Shown here: one piece after another, positions 49,907 to 60,420 of the stretch
Numbering within the stretch: position 1 is the stretch's first letter
Layout of the letters: each line of letters opens with the position of its first letter
DNA from: Corynebacterium suicordis DSM 45110
GTDB lineage: Bacteria > Actinomycetota > Actinomycetes > Mycobacteriales > Mycobacteriaceae
DNA: 64,000 nt
Assembly (NCBI RefSeq): GCF_015351405.1
Contig: NZ_JADKMY010000001.1
Coordinates: forward strand, 868,001-932,000
Direction of reading: 5' to 3'
Program-made: the position numbers and the translations under genes
The notes under the pieces: generated by a model
Told to the model about the DNA's origin: nothing
Seen by the model: the letters and a program-made list of their open reading frames with translations, nothing else
Database searches by the model: none

Positions 49907-51919
49907 TTAGCCTCGCGGGTCGTACTCTTCATCGCGAAAGGCCACGGCAGCGCGGCGAGATTCCGGGACATCCGGCAGACGCAGGATGTGCGCAACCTGG
50001 AACTCGGGATCCAGGCGTATGTAGTTCTCCTCGCCCCAGCTGAAGATCTGGTTGGTGGGCAGATCCAGCACCTCGAAGCGCTCGCCCGCGGTGATCCCCA
50101 GCGCATCCAGATCCAGCGTGACCGTGCCTTCTTGCACGTTGTGCGGATCCAGGTTCACCACCACCAGCACGGCATTGCCCGTGACGGCATCAATGCGGGA
50201 GTACGCGATGATGTGCTCGTTGGTGGTCTCATGCACGTGCAGGTTGCGCTGCTGCTGCAGCGCTGGGTTTGCCTTGCGCCACTTGTTCAGGGAGGTCAGC
50301 CACGGAGCCAGGGAGTTCTCCACGGTGAAATCCCGCGGACGCAGCTCAAACTTCTCCGAGTCCAGGTACTCTTCCGAGCCTTCGTGCACCGGCTGGTGCT
50401 CGAAGAGCTCATAACCGGAGTAGACACCCCACAGCGGGGACATGGTGGCTGCCAGCGCCGCGCGGATGGCGAACATCGCTGGACCGCCGGTTTGCAGGGA
50501 TTCGTGCAGGATGTCCGGGGTGTTCACGAAGAGGTTCGGGCGGAACACGTCCGCACCCTCGGCCACATCGGTGGCGAACTCCTCCAGCTCTTCCTTGGTG
50601 GTCTTCCACGTGAAGTAGCTGTAGGACTGCGTGAATCCGGCCTTGGCCAGGCCGTACAGGCGAGGAGGGCGGGTGAACGCCTCTGCCAGGAACACCACGT
50701 CTGGGTCGGTGCGGTGAATGTCCGCGATCAGCCAATGCCAGAAATTGGTGGGTTTGGTGTGGGGATTATCCACGCGGAAGGTGCGCACACCGCGCTGGAT
50801 CCACAGGCGCACCACGTCGCGTACCTCGCGGTAGATGCCCTCTGGGTCATTGTCGAAGTTCAGCGGGTAGATGTCCTGGTACTTCTTCGGTGGGTTTTCC
50901 GCATACGCGATGGTGCCATCAGGCAGCACGTTGAACCACTCTGGGTGAGCCTTGGCCCACGGGTGATCAGGCGCGCATTGCAGTGCCAAGTCCAGCGCCA
51001 CGCGCAGCCCGTTTTCTTCAGCGGCACTCACGAAGTGAGCGAAATCCTCCACGGTTCCCAGCTGCGGATGGATGGCCTCGTGCCCACCGTCCTTCGAGCC
51101 AATGGCCCATGGCGATCCCACATCTTCCTTGGTGGGGGTCAGCGTGTTGTTCCGACCCTTCCGGTTCACCTCACCGATGGGGTGAATGGGAGGGAGGTAG
51201 ACGGTATCAAAGCCCATGGCGGCGATGCGTGGCAGTTCTTTTTCCGACGTCAACAGCGTGCCATGCACCGGATTACCTTCTACGTCTGTCCCACCCGTGG
51301 AGCGCGGGAAGAACTCGTACCAGGAGCCGAAGGTAGAGCTCAGTGGCTCCACGAGCACGTGGTATTCCTCGCCGCGGGTGAGCATTTCGCGGACTGGTCG
51401 CTTGGCCAGGGCTTCGCGCACCTTGGGGGACAGCGCCAGCGTGAGGCGTTCTTCGAGGGGGAGGTTTTCATCGCGCAAATCGCGGGCCACCTCCTGCACC
51501 AAAGAGATGGCTCCGCGGGAGACCTTCTCCTGGGCTTGCTCAAACAGACGAGCGCCGATCTCTAGATCATTGGCCAACATGTCCGCGCCCTGCCCGGCAT
51601 CGACCTTCTTGGTGATGGCATTGAACCAGGTGGCGAGGGGATCGGACCAGGCGTCGACACGAAAAGACCACAACCCCGGCACATCCGGGACGAAGAAGCC
51701 ATGCCGGGAGTCATCACCCACGGCGGTCATGGTGATTTTGGAGCGGCCGCCCTCGGCACCAGCGGGGCGACGCACCACGAGGGTGGCGGAGACAGCATCG
51801 TGTCCTTCGCGCCAGACTGTGGCGGACACGGGGAAAATTTGACCAACTGTGGCCTTTGCAGGGACCTTGCCGAGGGAGATTACGGGAGAAACATTGTCAA
51901 CGCCGAGACGTCCGTGCAT
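49907..51919 (-). CDS. glgE: Alpha-1,4-glucan:maltose-1-phosphate maltosyltransferase
   Basis: GlgE extends alpha-1,4-glucans from maltose-1-phosphate. The 670-residue GH13_3 protein shows [22 protein letters not shown], the GlgE-specific [30 protein letters not shown] with nucleophile Asp384, and FLAEAFTRP with acid Glu413. An N-terminal beta-sandwich/dimerisation region occupies about 1-190. I chose ATG 51919 because AGGAGC lies about 10 bases upstream; ATG 51937 lacks a site. It is transcribed with glgB and divergently from an ABC ATPase gene. Confidence 0.95.
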   Translation of the reverse strand: MHGRLGVDNVSPVISLGKVPAKATVGQIFPVSATVWREGHDAVSATLVVRRPAGAEGGRSKITMTAVGDDSRHGFFVPDVPGLWSFRVDAWSDPLATWFNAITKKVDAGQGADMLANDLEIGARLFEQAQEKVSRGAISLVQEVARDLRDENLPLEERLTLALSPKVREALAKRPVREMLTRGEEYHVLVEPLSSTFGSWYEFFPRSTGGTDVEGNPVHGTLLTSEKELPRIAAMGFDTVYLPPIHPIGEVNRKGRNNTLTPTKEDVGSPWAIGSKDGGHEAIHPQLGTVEDFAHFVSAAEENGLRVALDLALQCAPDHPWAKAHPEWFNVLPDGTIAYAENPPKKYQDIYPLNFDNDPEGIYREVRDVVRLWIQRGVRTFRVDNPHTKPTNFWHWLIADIHRTDPDVVFLAEAFTRPPRLYGLAKAGFTQSYSYFTWKTTKEELEEFATDVAEGADVFRPNLFVNTPDILHESLQTGGPAMFAIRAALAATMSPLWGVYSGYELFEHQPVHEGSEEYLDSEKFELRPRDFTVENSLAPWLTSLNKWRKANPALQQQRNLHVHETTNEHIIAYSRIDAVTGNAVLVVVNLDPHNVQEGTVTLDLDALGITAGERFEVLDLPTNQIFSWGEENYIRLDPEFQVAHILRLPDVPESRRAAVAFRDEEYDPRG

Positions 51920-52028
51920 GGGAAGAAGGCTCCTCATCAGTGGTGAATACTGCGACTGCCTCCAAGACTAAATGTGCCACGGGTTTTCTGCAGGTAACAC
52001 TTTCCAATCACGACCAAAGTGGTGCACC

Positions 52029-52898
52029 ATGGAGGGCGTGACTCACAACCCATTGATTTCCGCACCTGCAACGGCCCCCGCACTGGCGGAGGACCTCGTG
52101 ATCGATATGAGCGGGGTGACTGTAGTCCGCGAGGGTCGCAAGATCCTGGGACCAGTTGACTGGCAAGTGGAATTGGACGAGCGCTGGGTGGTGGTGGGGC
52201 CGAACGGCGCCGGTAAGACCACACTGATGCGCTTGGCCGCCGCGCAGATGTTCCCCACCACCGGCAGCGTGGTGCTCGTCGGGGAGACCATGGGCAAGGT
52301 GGATCTGCGCGAGCTGCGCACGTCCATCGGCATGTCCTCCTCCGCGCTGGCGCAGCGGATTCCCAACGATGAGATTGTGGCGGACATCGTGATCTCCGCT
52401 GGATACGACGTGCTGGGCCGCTGGCGCGAGAAGTACGACGAGATGGATCAGGAGCGCGCCATCGAGATCCTGGAGCAGGTGGGCGCGTATCACCTGGCAG
52501 AGCAGACCTGGGGCACGCTGAGCGAGGGGGAGCGCAAGCGCACGTTGATTGCCCGCGCGTTGATGACGGACCCAGAGCTGCTTTTGCTGGATGAACCGGG
52601 TGCAGGCCTGGACTTGGGTGGGCGCGAAGACCTCATCCATTTGCTCTCGCAGCTGGCGGAGGATCCTGATTCTCCCGCGATCGTGATGATCACCCACCAC
52701 GTGGAGGAGATCCCGCCCGGCTTCACGCATGGTCTTTTGCTCGACGAAGGCGAAGTGGTGGCCCAGGGTGTTCTGGAAGACGTGATGACATCCCAGCACC
52801 TCACCTCTGCATTCCACCAGCCGATTGAGATCACCCAGGATGGCGGGCGCTGGTTTGCCCGTCGCACGCGCCGGGGTGGCTCTCACAGAAGTAAGTAA
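52029..52898 (+). CDS. Stand-alone ABC-type ATPase
   Basis: This gene encodes 289 residues. Walker A is GPNGAGKT (57-64), the signature is LSEGE (164-168, in place of LSGGQ), Walker B is LLLLDEP (184-190), and an H-loop His lies in MITHHVEEI. No membrane partner gene is adjacent; the protein resembles cytoplasmic ATPases of the molybdate/iron-type ABC group that are often annotated alone. The start could be ATG 52029 or GTG 52038 (GGAGG just before it). It is divergent from glgE with about 110 bases between. The Nudix gene follows 11 bases after the stop. Confidence 0.85.
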   Translation: MEGVTHNPLISAPATAPALAEDLVIDMSGVTVVREGRKILGPVDWQVELDERWVVVGPNGAGKTTLMRLAAAQMFPTTGSVVLVGETMGKVDLRELRTSIGMSSSALAQRIPNDEIVADIVISAGYDVLGRWREKYDEMDQERAIEILEQVGAYHLAEQTWGTLSEGERKRTLIARALMTDPELLLLDEPGAGLDLGGREDLIHLLSQLAEDPDSPAIVMITHHVEEIPPGFTHGLLLDEGEVVAQGVLEDVMTSQHLTSAFHQPIEITQDGGRWFARRTRRGGSHRSK

Positions 52899-52909
52899 GA
52901 TAGGTCCGC

Positions 52910-53833
52910 ATGAGTGAGAATCGGCGTGGAAGACTCGTTGGGCCAGTGGAGCCGCGTCATGCGTCATCCGTGATCCTGCTGCGCGATACCCTCTCCGGAC
53001 CCGAGGTGTACGTGCAGGAACGCGCCTCCACCATGTCCTTTTGTGCGTCCATGACGGTATTCCCCGGCGGTGGGGTGGATGCCCGCGACATGCCCGGTGA
53101 CGTGGATCAGGATGGTCACGAATCTCCTGGTCTGCAATGGCAGGGTCAGAACCTGGAATGGTGGGGAGAGCGCCTGAGCAAGGACACGGCCATGGCTCGC
53201 GCCTTGGTGTGTGCTGCAGTGCGCGAGACTTTCGAGGAATCCGGCACCCTATTAGCCGGCACCGCCGATGGAACCGTGGTGGGGGATACCGCGCCCTTCC
53301 AAGCCGAGCGGAAGCTGCTGGAAAACCACCAGCTCTCCTTCTCCGACTTCATGGATAACAACAAGCTGGTGTTGCGCGCGGACCTGCTGCGGCCGTGGGC
53401 CAACTGGGTGACCCCCAAGGAGCAGCCCATCCGCTATGACACCGCGTTCTTCGTGGCTCAGCTGCCGGAAGGCCAGATCCCCCGCGGTGACACCCGCGAG
53501 GCCACCTCTACCGGCTGGTTCCGTCCCGCCACGCTGCTCGATGGTTGGCGCAGCAAGAAGATCAGCCTCATGCCACCCACGTGGGCACAGCTCAAACTGC
53601 TGGATACCTTCCGCACAGTTGCTGAGGTCATGGAGTTTTCCGCAAACCTTTCCGTGGATCCCGTGACCGTGGAGCCCGTGGATGAGCCGTACATGGCGGA
53701 GTACTACCTCATGGAAACCAAGATGTTCGGCACCCCGCGGCGTCATTTCGCGCCGGGCATGAAGTTTGCCGTGGCTCCGGAAGACCTGCCCGCGCACCCC
53801 TTTGAAAGCAATCCAGGGTCATACCTGCAGTAA
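52910..53833 (+). CDS. Nudix hydrolase, NUDT19-like layout
   Basis: This 307-residue Nudix protein is predicted to hydrolyse a nucleoside diphosphate linked to another group. The box is split: FPGGGVDARD (51-60) is separated by an insertion of about 45 residues from the catalytic helix VRETFEESGTLL (104-115), which holds the metal-binding Glu residues. This interrupted box is characteristic of the NUDT19-like, possibly CoA-ester-acting, group. The substrate is inferred only. The methyltransferase gene follows after 3 bases. Confidence 0.85.
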   Translation: MSENRRGRLVGPVEPRHASSVILLRDTLSGPEVYVQERASTMSFCASMTVFPGGGVDARDMPGDVDQDGHESPGLQWQGQNLEWWGERLSKDTAMARALVCAAVRETFEESGTLLAGTADGTVVGDTAPFQAERKLLENHQLSFSDFMDNNKLVLRADLLRPWANWVTPKEQPIRYDTAFFVAQLPEGQIPRGDTREATSTGWFRPATLLDGWRSKKISLMPPTWAQLKLLDTFRTVAEVMEFSANLSVDPVTVEPVDEPYMAEYYLMETKMFGTPRRHFAPGMKFAVAPEDLPAHPFESNPGSYLQ

Positions 53834-53836
53834 CGC

Positions 53837-55000
53837 ATGCCGTATTCCTCCTCTGAACTGGATTTTCTGCTGAGCCACCCGGAAGCGGTGGAGGCCGCAC
53901 AGCAGTACCCGCTGACCAAGAAGTCAGAGCTGGCCGATCTCACTGCGCTGCGCAAGCAGTACGGGGAGAATGCCCGCGCTCTGGTGGAGTTGGTGCGCGC
54001 TCGGGCTTTGGCGCGCAAGAAGATCCACGGCGGGGACGCATGGATGCTGGACGGCCCCAGCGCGCAGCAAGCCACGCCCGGGGTAGTGGCGGATGTTCGC
54101 GCTGCTCATTTACGTGAGTTTGGCGTGCAGCGCGTGACGGATGTGACGTGCAGCGTGGGTACCGAACTAGCGGCCATGCAGCGCGCGGGCATAGATGCGC
54201 TGGGTTCGGATCTGGATCAGATTCGCCTGCGGATGGCGCGGGAAAATGTGCCGGAGGTGCCCGTGGTCCGCGCGGACGCGTTGCAGCCGGTGACGCGCGA
54301 GGGAGTGGTTATTGCCGACCCCGCGCGTCGGGGAACCTCTGGCCGTATCCACCGCATCGATCAGCTCATGCCGCCCCTGCCGGAGTTGGTGGAGGCCTAC
54401 CGCGGCCGCGAGTTGGCAGTGAAGTGCGCGCCGGGCATCGATTTTGCCGACGTGGTCGAATGGGCCGGGCAGATCGACATCGTCAGCGTGGATGGCGATG
54501 TGAAGGAAGCCTGCGTGTACACCCCCGGGCTGGCCAAGGTGGGACGCCGGGCGGTGTTGTTGCGTGGCGATCGCACGCTGGTGGTGACCGATGCGCAACC
54601 CGATGACATCCCGGAAAAGCCCTTGGGTGATTTTGTTTTCGACGTCGATGGCGCCATCGTCCGCGCCGGATTGGTTCGCCACGTGGCCCATCAGCACGGT
54701 TTGTGGCAGCTGGATCCGCGCATCGCTTACCTGACCGGCGATAGCGTGCCGGATGGGGAAACCGGGTTGCGCGCATTTGTCGTGCATCAGCAGGTGCCGC
54801 TGAAACAGCTGAAGAGTGCGCTGCAGGGGGTGAACGCCGGGGCAGTGGAAATCCTGGTGCGGGGAGTGGACGTGGATCCGGATCAGCTGCGCAAGAAACT
54901 TAAGCTGCGGGGGAGTGAGAGCTGGTCGGTGATGATCACCCGGGTGGGTATATCGGCTACGGCTATCGTTTGTCAGCCGGTCATGAGGGAAAAATTATAA
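53837..55000 (+). CDS. SAM-dependent methyltransferase with THUMP-like C-terminal domain
   Basis: This gene encodes 387 residues. A Rossmann-type methyltransferase core occupies the middle: VTDVTCSVGTELAAMQRAG (about 96-114) is the SAM loop, GSDLDQIRLRMARENV is the acidic second strand, and VVIADPARRGTSGR takes the place of the DPPR/NPPY catalytic motif. The C-terminal third (VHQQVPLKQLKSALQGVNAG..) fits the THUMP-like domain. An RNA substrate is suspected from the domain pairing but not shown. It is co-transcribed with the Nudix gene. Confidence 0.8.
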   Translation: MPYSSSELDFLLSHPEAVEAAQQYPLTKKSELADLTALRKQYGENARALVELVRARALARKKIHGGDAWMLDGPSAQQATPGVVADVRAAHLREFGVQRVTDVTCSVGTELAAMQRAGIDALGSDLDQIRLRMARENVPEVPVVRADALQPVTREGVVIADPARRGTSGRIHRIDQLMPPLPELVEAYRGRELAVKCAPGIDFADVVEWAGQIDIVSVDGDVKEACVYTPGLAKVGRRAVLLRGDRTLVVTDAQPDDIPEKPLGDFVFDVDGAIVRAGLVRHVAHQHGLWQLDPRIAYLTGDSVPDGETGLRAFVVHQQVPLKQLKSALQGVNAGAVEILVRGVDVDPDQLRKKLKLRGSESWSVMITRVGISATAIVCQPVMREKL

Positions 55001-55042
55001 AAAAATTGGCAACCTTTGTGGAGCCTTGCTGAGAAGTATCTA

Positions 55043-55048
55043 TATAGT
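55043..55048 (+). promoter_or_regulatory. Candidate -10 hexamer of the etfBA promoter
   Basis: TATAGT, inside the AT-rich CTATATAG palindrome, lies 39 bases before the etfB ATG. No -35 box stands at standard distance, which is common in Corynebacterium. It is the best promoter-like element in the 86-base gap. Confidence 0.35.
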
Positions 55049-55086
55049 GGATCTGGAAAATAAACCCAACCAGGAAAGGCCAACGC

Positions 55087-55875
55087 ATGTCGAACATCGT
55101 TGTTCTGGTCAAGCAGGTGCCGGACACTTACTCCGAGCGCAAGCTCACCGACGATGATTTCACCTTGGACCGCGATAGTGCAGATGCGGTTCTGGATGAA
55201 ATCAATGAAAACGCAGTGGAAGCTGCTTTGCAGTTGAAGGAAGCTGATAGCTCCCGCAACGTTATTGTTTTGTCTGTCGGACCGACTCGCGCCACCGAAG
55301 CACTGCGCAAGGCGCTGTCCCTCGGTTGCGATGAGGCGATCCTCGTCACCGATGAGGCTCTCGAGGGCTCCGACGTTCTGGGCACCGCATGGACCCTGTC
55401 CAACGCGCTGAACCAGATCGAGGACATCGAAGTAATCATCGCTGGTAACGCCTCCACCGATGGTGGCGCTGGCTCCATTCCTGGTCTGCTCTCCGAGTAC
55501 CGCCAGATCCCATCCCTGACCCACATGCAGTCCTTCAGCGTTGAAGGCGGCAAGGTCACTGGCGAGCGCGTGACCGACGAGGGCAAGTTCGGCCTCGAGG
55601 CTCCAGCTCCAGCCATCATCTCCGTCACGGAGAAGGCAAACACCCCACGCTTCGCAGCGTTCAAGGGCATCATGGCTGCTAAGAAGAAGAAGATCCAGGA
55701 GCTGAGCCTGGCTGACATCGGAGTGGACGCTGCTAACGTCGGCCTGGCTAACGCCACCACCTCCGTGTCTAACTCCGCTCCAAAGCCTGCTAAGTCCGCC
55801 GGTGAAGTTATCACCGACGAAGGCGATGGCGGCAAGAAGCTGGTTGAGTTCCTCGTTAAGGAAAAGCTGGTCTAG
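55087..55875 (+). CDS. etfB: Electron transfer flavoprotein beta subunit
   Basis: EtfB pairs with EtfA to carry electrons from acyl-CoA and other dehydrogenases to the quinone pool. The 262 residues begin with IVVLVKQVPDTYSERKL and show the AMP-binding region (VGPTRATEALRKALSLGCDEA) and NASTDGGAGSIPGLLSEY. The C-terminal recognition loop contains FAAFKGIMAAKKKKIQ. AGGAAAGG precedes the ATG. etfA follows 41 bases after the stop with its own strong site. Confidence 0.95.
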   Translation: MSNIVVLVKQVPDTYSERKLTDDDFTLDRDSADAVLDEINENAVEAALQLKEADSSRNVIVLSVGPTRATEALRKALSLGCDEAILVTDEALEGSDVLGTAWTLSNALNQIEDIEVIIAGNASTDGGAGSIPGLLSEYRQIPSLTHMQSFSVEGGKVTGERVTDEGKFGLEAPAPAIISVTEKANTPRFAAFKGIMAAKKKKIQELSLADIGVDAANVGLANATTSVSNSAPKPAKSAGEVITDEGDGGKKLVEFLVKEKLV

Positions 55876-55916
55876 GCCAGTTCACCCCCACTAACTAAGA
55901 GAGAAAGGTACACCTC

Positions 55917-56870
55917 ATGACCAACGTTTTGGTTTTGGTTGACCATGTCGAGGGTGAGCTGAAGAACACCACCCAAGAACTGATCACCGCTGCTCGAGTA
56001 TTTGGCTCCGTCGGAGCTGTCGTTGTCGGTGCCCCAGGCACCGCTGAGAAGCTGCAGTCTTCTTTGGCTGCTGCTGGCGCAGAGACCATCTACGCCGCTG
56101 AATCCGACCAGGCAGATTCTCTGCTGGTCACCCCATCCGTGGACGCACTGTCCGGCCTGGCTGCACACCTGCAGGTTCCAGTGCTGGTCACCGCGACCGC
56201 AACGGGCAACGAAGTTGCTGGCCGTACCGGCGCACGCGTTGCTTCCGGCGTGGTTTACGACGCATCCTCTATCGATGCTGATCGAAACGCCCAGGTGGCA
56301 ATCTTCGGTGGCGAGTACACCGTCACCACCTCCGCCGCTGGCGCTTCTCCTGTGTTCACCCTGCGCCCAGGCGCCGTGGACCCAGAGCCACAGGCTGCAG
56401 CTGGCAACGTGCAGGCAGTTGAACTGCCTGCTGCCGGTCCAACCGCTGTCACCATCACTTCCTTCGCAGCAGCTGAGGGCGGCGACCGCCCAGAGCTGAC
56501 CGAGGCGAAGATCGTGGTTTCCGGTGGCCGTGGTGTTGCCGGTGCCGAAGGTTTCTCCACCGTCGTTGAGCCACTGGCTGACGTGCTTGGAGCAGCAGTT
56601 GGCGCTTCCCGCGCCGCTGTGGATGCCGAGTACTACCCAGGCAAGTTCCAGGTTGGACAGACCGGTTCTACCGTGTCTCCAAACCTGTACATCGCGCTGG
56701 GCATCTCCGGCGCTATCCAGCACAAGGCTGGCATGCAGACCTCGAAGACCATCGTGGCTGTGAACAAGGACGAGGAAGCTTCCATCTTCGAAATCGCAGA
56801 TTTCGGTGTTGTCGGCGACCTCTTCAAGGTTGCTCCACAGGCAACTGATGAGCTCAAGGCTCGCAAGTAA
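55917..56870 (+). CDS. etfA: Electron transfer flavoprotein alpha subunit
   Basis: EtfA binds FAD and docks with acyl-CoA dehydrogenases. The 317 residues have an N-terminal domain ([20 protein letters not shown]) and a C-terminal FAD domain with the signatures [13 protein letters not shown] (about 201-213), [33 protein letters not shown] and [28 protein letters not shown] lies before the ATG, and a terminator follows 20 bases after the stop. Confidence 0.96.
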   Translation: MTNVLVLVDHVEGELKNTTQELITAARVFGSVGAVVVGAPGTAEKLQSSLAAAGAETIYAAESDQADSLLVTPSVDALSGLAAHLQVPVLVTATATGNEVAGRTGARVASGVVYDASSIDADRNAQVAIFGGEYTVTTSAAGASPVFTLRPGAVDPEPQAAAGNVQAVELPAAGPTAVTITSFAAAEGGDRPELTEAKIVVSGGRGVAGAEGFSTVVEPLADVLGAAVGASRAAVDAEYYPGKFQVGQTGSTVSPNLYIALGISGAIQHKAGMQTSKTIVAVNKDEEASIFEIADFGVVGDLFKVAPQATDELKARK

Positions 56871-56890
56871 GCTCTAAGCTTCTTGAGGTT

Positions 56891-56916
56891 AAACCCGCCC
56901 TTCGGGGCGGGTTTTT
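56891..56916 (+). terminator. Intrinsic terminator after etfA
   Basis: AAACCCGCCC-TTCG-GGGCGGGTTT is a 10-base-pair stem with a stable tetraloop, followed by TTTTT on the plus strand. It directly abuts the stop of the convergent AAA+ gene (56917-56919) and may help end that transcript too. Confidence 0.95.
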
Positions 56917-58017
56917 CTATGCGCTCAGTTCGCGAACATACTCACCCAAATAAGGCAGAGTAAACCGGACCGCGCCAAACCCCGCGCTCTCAATCAGGTC
57001 CCGGATGATCAGTCGCTGGCGTCGGGCCGAAATGCCATTGGGGGATGTGCCTAGGGCTTGCGCGATTTCGGCGGTGGGCACGTCCACGCCGTCGAAACTA
57101 GCCATGGCCTGCAGGAAAGCGATTTCCCCATCGGGCACCTGCATGAGCGCGGGGCGGTGAACTTGGGTCATCATGCGATTGATGGCGTCAGCGGAAATCG
57201 CATGGGTGTGCTCCTCAGTGATGATGGGTGAATCCTGTAGCGATGCCTGCGCCCAGGCCAACGAACCCACTACCTGGATGAGGTAGGGGTAACCGCGACA
57301 CAGATCCATTGCCTGGTGGAGAGCGGTTTCCTCGATGGTCTTGCCGGCATCTTCGATTGTGGTGCGCAGCGTGATGGCCACGTCCGCATCCGCCACGGCG
57401 TGCAAGTCCACTCGCGTGGCCCGGCGCATGAACGTGGTGCCTTCGTGTTGCAGTAGTTTTTCGACGCCATGCGGGAGACCCGCGCAGGCCAGCGCGATCT
57501 CGTACTCATCTCGGATCAGATCCTGCACGGCGGTGGCCAGTTCCTGCAGGTGATCCGGCTGTGCAGCCTGCAACTCATCGAGGGTGAGGAAGATCCCAGT
57601 GCAGTGCTCGGCGAGCTCATGCAAGCGGGTGATGAGGGTGGGTGTGGATTCCACGGCCTCCGGGTTCTCATCCGTGCGGATGCCTCCCAACCCGGCGATG
57701 TTTGCGCCGGTGATGGTCCGCTGTTTCTGCGGGTTGAGAGCTGCTATGGCTTGGGGGATGGTGGTGTGAACCAGCTCCTCGATCATGTTGGCGCGTGGGT
57801 AGCAGCGCAGGGTGACCCAGCCTTGGGTTTTCGCGGTATCTTCGAGTTCGTTGAGAAGTACGGTTTTGCCCACGCCGCGTACTCCGCTGAGTAGAAGCGC
57901 GCGGTTGGGGGAGCCGGGCCCCTCCATGAGACTGAGTTGGAAGCCACGGAGTAGTTCATCGCGTCCCGCGAGGAAATAGGGGGAGGCACCGAAGCTGGGG
58001 CGGAATGGATTGCGCAT
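56917..58017 (-). CDS. AAA+/P-loop ATPase with C-terminal winged helix
   Basis: This 366-residue ATP-binding protein begins [10 protein letters not shown], the usual N-terminus of this actinobacterial family, so I take ATG 58017 (GTG 58026 is possible). Walker A is GVRGVGKT (45-52) and Walker B is IFLTLDE (142-148). A lid region and a C-terminal winged-helix-like segment ([20 protein letters not shown], then RLIIRDLIE) follow. The layout recalls Orc1/Cdc6-like and archaeal-type ATPases that bind DNA. It lies between etfA and the cysteine desulfurase gene. The region before it carries three copies of TTGATAGATCT. No function is established. Confidence 0.8.
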   Translation of the reverse strand: MRNPFRPSFGASPYFLAGRDELLRGFQLSLMEGPGSPNRALLLSGVRGVGKTVLLNELEDTAKTQGWVTLRCYPRANMIEELVHTTIPQAIAALNPQKQRTITGANIAGLGGIRTDENPEAVESTPTLITRLHELAEHCTGIFLTLDELQAAQPDHLQELATAVQDLIRDEYEIALACAGLPHGVEKLLQHEGTTFMRRATRVDLHAVADADVAITLRTTIEDAGKTIEETALHQAMDLCRGYPYLIQVVGSLAWAQASLQDSPIITEEHTHAISADAINRMMTQVHRPALMQVPDGEIAFLQAMASFDGVDVPTAEIAQALGTSPNGISARRQRLIIRDLIESAGFGAVRFTLPYLGEYVRELSA

Positions 58018-58037
58018 AACGCTCACACTACTGGAGA

Positions 58038-58096
58038 TTTGATAGATCTTGGGCGCGTGAATAGATTTGATAGATCTTCTGACGGTTGATAGATCT
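58038..58096. repeat. Three direct repeats of TTGATAGATCT upstream of the AAA+ gene
   Basis: Copies lie at 58038-58050 and 58066-58078 (both TTTGATAGATCTT) and at 58086-58096 (TTGATAGATCT). A degenerate fourth (GGTAGATGT) follows. Each contains the palindrome AGATCT. Copies 1 and 2 are 28 bases apart, and copies 2 and 3 about 19. They fill most of the short gap between the divergent AAA+ gene and the cysteine desulfurase gene, which suggests an operator. Confidence 0.75.
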
Positions 58097-58130
58097 GGTA
58101 GATGTCCGGCGGGGGACTAAGGTAGCTAGC

Positions 58131-59282
58131 GTGAATCGTCTTTATGTTGATAACGCTGCATCCCAACCTCTGCGCGCCGAAGCGCACGAGGCGATGGTGG
58201 AGGCAGCGCACGTGCTGAACCCTGCCGGTCAATACGCCTCCGGGCGGGCCGCGCGCAGCGTGCTGGAAGATGCGCGTGAGGAGATTGCTGAACTCCTCGG
58301 GGCGGACGCCGCAGAGGTGATATTCACCGGCTCCGGCACGGAGGCCAACAATATCGCAGTGCAGGGATTGGCCTTCGGTTCCAAGGCCAAGCGCGGAGCC
58401 TCGGTGATTGCCAGCGCGGATATCGAGCACCCCGCAGTGATGGAATCCGTGGCCTGGCTGTGCGAAGGACCGGTGGATTTCGGTTTTACCCATGAGCGCC
58501 TCGATGTTGACGCGCACGGTAGAGCATCCCTTCCCGCCAGCGAAGACTTAGCCTTGCTCACCTGCATGTGGGCCAATAACGAAACCGGGAACATCCAGCC
58601 CGTTCAGCAGTTCAGTGATTATGCCCAGGCTAACGGAATCCCCTTCCACACGGATGCCGTCCAGGCAGTCGGACACCTGCCTGTTGATTTCCACCAGCTC
58701 GGAGCGGCCACACTAGCCGCCAGCGCGCACAAGTTCGGCGGTCCAAAGTCCATCGGCATCCTCCTGGCCCGGCGAGACGCGAACATCCTCAGCCCGGTCC
58801 GCGGCGGTGGCCAGGAGCGCAAGCTGCGCTCAGGCACCGTCAACGTGCAGGGTGCGGCTGGAGCTGCGGCGGCGTTGGCGTCGGCAAATAAGAACATGGA
58901 GGAAGAAAACGCCAAGATGACCGCGGCGCGCGAGCAGGTACGGGCGGTGGCGGAGAGCATCGCTGACGTGCGCATTTGGACCAATGAGCCCGCGTTGCCG
59001 GGGCATCTGCACATGAGTTTTCCGGGGGCGGAGGGCGATAGTTTGATCATGCTGCTGGATGCGGCTGGGGTGGATGCGTCCACGGGATCGGCATGCAGCG
59101 CGGGGGTGAATCGGGCCTCGCACGTGCTCATCGCGATGGGCGTGGACGTGTCCGTGGCGCGCGGGGCGTTGCGACTGACTTTTGGGCCCTCGATCACTCC
59201 GGAAGGTGCTGCTGAGCTGGCTGCTCAACTGCCGCGAATCGTGGATCAAGCCAGGTTGGCTGGCATGGCATCGGGCGCGTAG
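58131..59282 (+). CDS. Cysteine desulfurase (IscS/NifS family)
   Basis: This PLP enzyme removes sulfur from cysteine for tRNA thiolation and Fe-S clusters. The 383 residues show [10 protein letters not shown], the TGSGTEANN motif (about 64-72), [14 protein letters not shown], the PLP lysine K201 ([12 protein letters not shown]) and the persulfide Cys322 (TGSACSAGV). GTG 58131 is used, as the upstream frame runs through the repeats. mnmA, the tRNA 2-thiouridylase that needs this sulfur, starts 10 bases after its stop, so they form a functional pair. Confidence 0.94.
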   Translation: MNRLYVDNAASQPLRAEAHEAMVEAAHVLNPAGQYASGRAARSVLEDAREEIAELLGADAAEVIFTGSGTEANNIAVQGLAFGSKAKRGASVIASADIEHPAVMESVAWLCEGPVDFGFTHERLDVDAHGRASLPASEDLALLTCMWANNETGNIQPVQQFSDYAQANGIPFHTDAVQAVGHLPVDFHQLGAATLAASAHKFGGPKSIGILLARRDANILSPVRGGGQERKLRSGTVNVQGAAGAAAALASANKNMEEENAKMTAAREQVRAVAESIADVRIWTNEPALPGHLHMSFPGAEGDSLIMLLDAAGVDASTGSACSAGVNRASHVLIAMGVDVSVARGALRLTFGPSITPEGAAELAAQLPRIVDQARLAGMASGA

Positions 59283-59292
59283 GGTGCCACAT

Positions 59293-60420
59293 ATGCGAGT
59301 AGTAGCAGCAATGAGTGGCGGGGTGGATTCCGCGGTGGCGGCCTCCCGCGCGATCGAGGCTGGGCATGACGTAGTGGGCGTTCACCTGGCACTATCCCAG
59401 AGCCCCGAGGCCGTGCGCGCCGGATCGCGCGGCTGCTGCAGCCTGGAAGATTCCGCCGATGCCCGCCGCGTGGCGGACAAGCTGGGCATCCCTTTCTACG
59501 TGTGGGATTTCTCGGACCGCTTCAAGGCCGATGTGATCGATGATTTCGTGGATTCCTACGCCATCGGTGAGACCCCTAATCCTTGCCTGCGCTGCAATGA
59601 AAAGATCAAGTTTGAAGCCCTGCTGGATCGCTCCATCGCGTTGGGCTTTGATGCCGTGGCCACCGGCCATTACGCGCGGTTGGAGGACGGGGTGATGCGT
59701 CGAGGAATCGACGCCAACAAGGACCAGTCCTACGTTCTCGGTGTGCTTACCGATGAGCAGCTGGCGCACTGCATGTTCCCGGTCGGCGATACCGTGAAGC
59801 CGGAGATCCGCGAAGAGGCCAAGGATGCTGGGTTCGGTGTGGCCTCCAAGCCCGATTCCCATGACATCTGCTTCATCCCCGATGGGCGCACGCAGGCGTT
59901 TCTAGGCAACAAGATCGGCCTGCGACCAGGGCTGATGAAAGATTCCGCGGGGGAGACGGTGGCCGAGCACGAGGGCGTGTACGGATTCACCATCGGGCAG
60001 CGCAAGGGCCTGGGCCTTCCGCGCGAAGGGCTGGATGGGCAGCCGCGTTATGTCACGGACATCAACGCGGCCACCGGCACGGTGACCGTGGGTAGTCGCG
60101 AGGATCTGCAGGTGCGCGAGATCATCGCCGATCGCCTGAAACGACTCGACCCAGCCAAGCACGGACGCGAGTTCGAATGCGACGTGCAGGTGCGCGCGCA
60201 CGGCGGGGTAGTCCCCGCGATCGCTCGCCTGGTGGATGATCCAGATCCAGTCACTCCTGCCGGTCGCGAGAAGCGCGAGGATGAAAAGCCTTGGCGCTTG
60301 GAGCTGGAGTTGCTTGAACCTCTGGAGGGTGTGGCCCGCGGGCAGGCCGCCGTGGTGTACCAGCGAGATCCAGAGGGCGACATCCTGCTGGGTTCCGGAA
60401 CTATCCGCCACACGGCATGA
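59293..60420 (+). CDS. mnmA: tRNA-specific 2-thiouridylase MnmA
   Basis: MnmA (TrmU) thiolates uridine 34 of Glu, Gln and Lys tRNAs with ATP. The 375 residues have the PP-loop SGGVDS (8-13), the catalytic Cys101 ([12 protein letters not shown]), the second catalytic Cys193 (DSHDICFI), ATGHYARLE and the C-terminal [14 protein letters not shown] 59293 has AGGGTG 8 bases upstream. Its TGA overlaps the ATG of the next gene (ATGA). Confidence 0.96.
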   Translation: MRVVAAMSGGVDSAVAASRAIEAGHDVVGVHLALSQSPEAVRAGSRGCCSLEDSADARRVADKLGIPFYVWDFSDRFKADVIDDFVDSYAIGETPNPCLRCNEKIKFEALLDRSIALGFDAVATGHYARLEDGVMRRGIDANKDQSYVLGVLTDEQLAHCMFPVGDTVKPEIREEAKDAGFGVASKPDSHDICFIPDGRTQAFLGNKIGLRPGLMKDSAGETVAEHEGVYGFTIGQRKGLGLPREGLDGQPRYVTDINAATGTVTVGSREDLQVREIIADRLKRLDPAKHGREFECDVQVRAHGGVVPAIARLVDDPDPVTPAGREKREDEKPWRLELELLEPLEGVARGQAAVVYQRDPEGDILLGSGTIRHTA

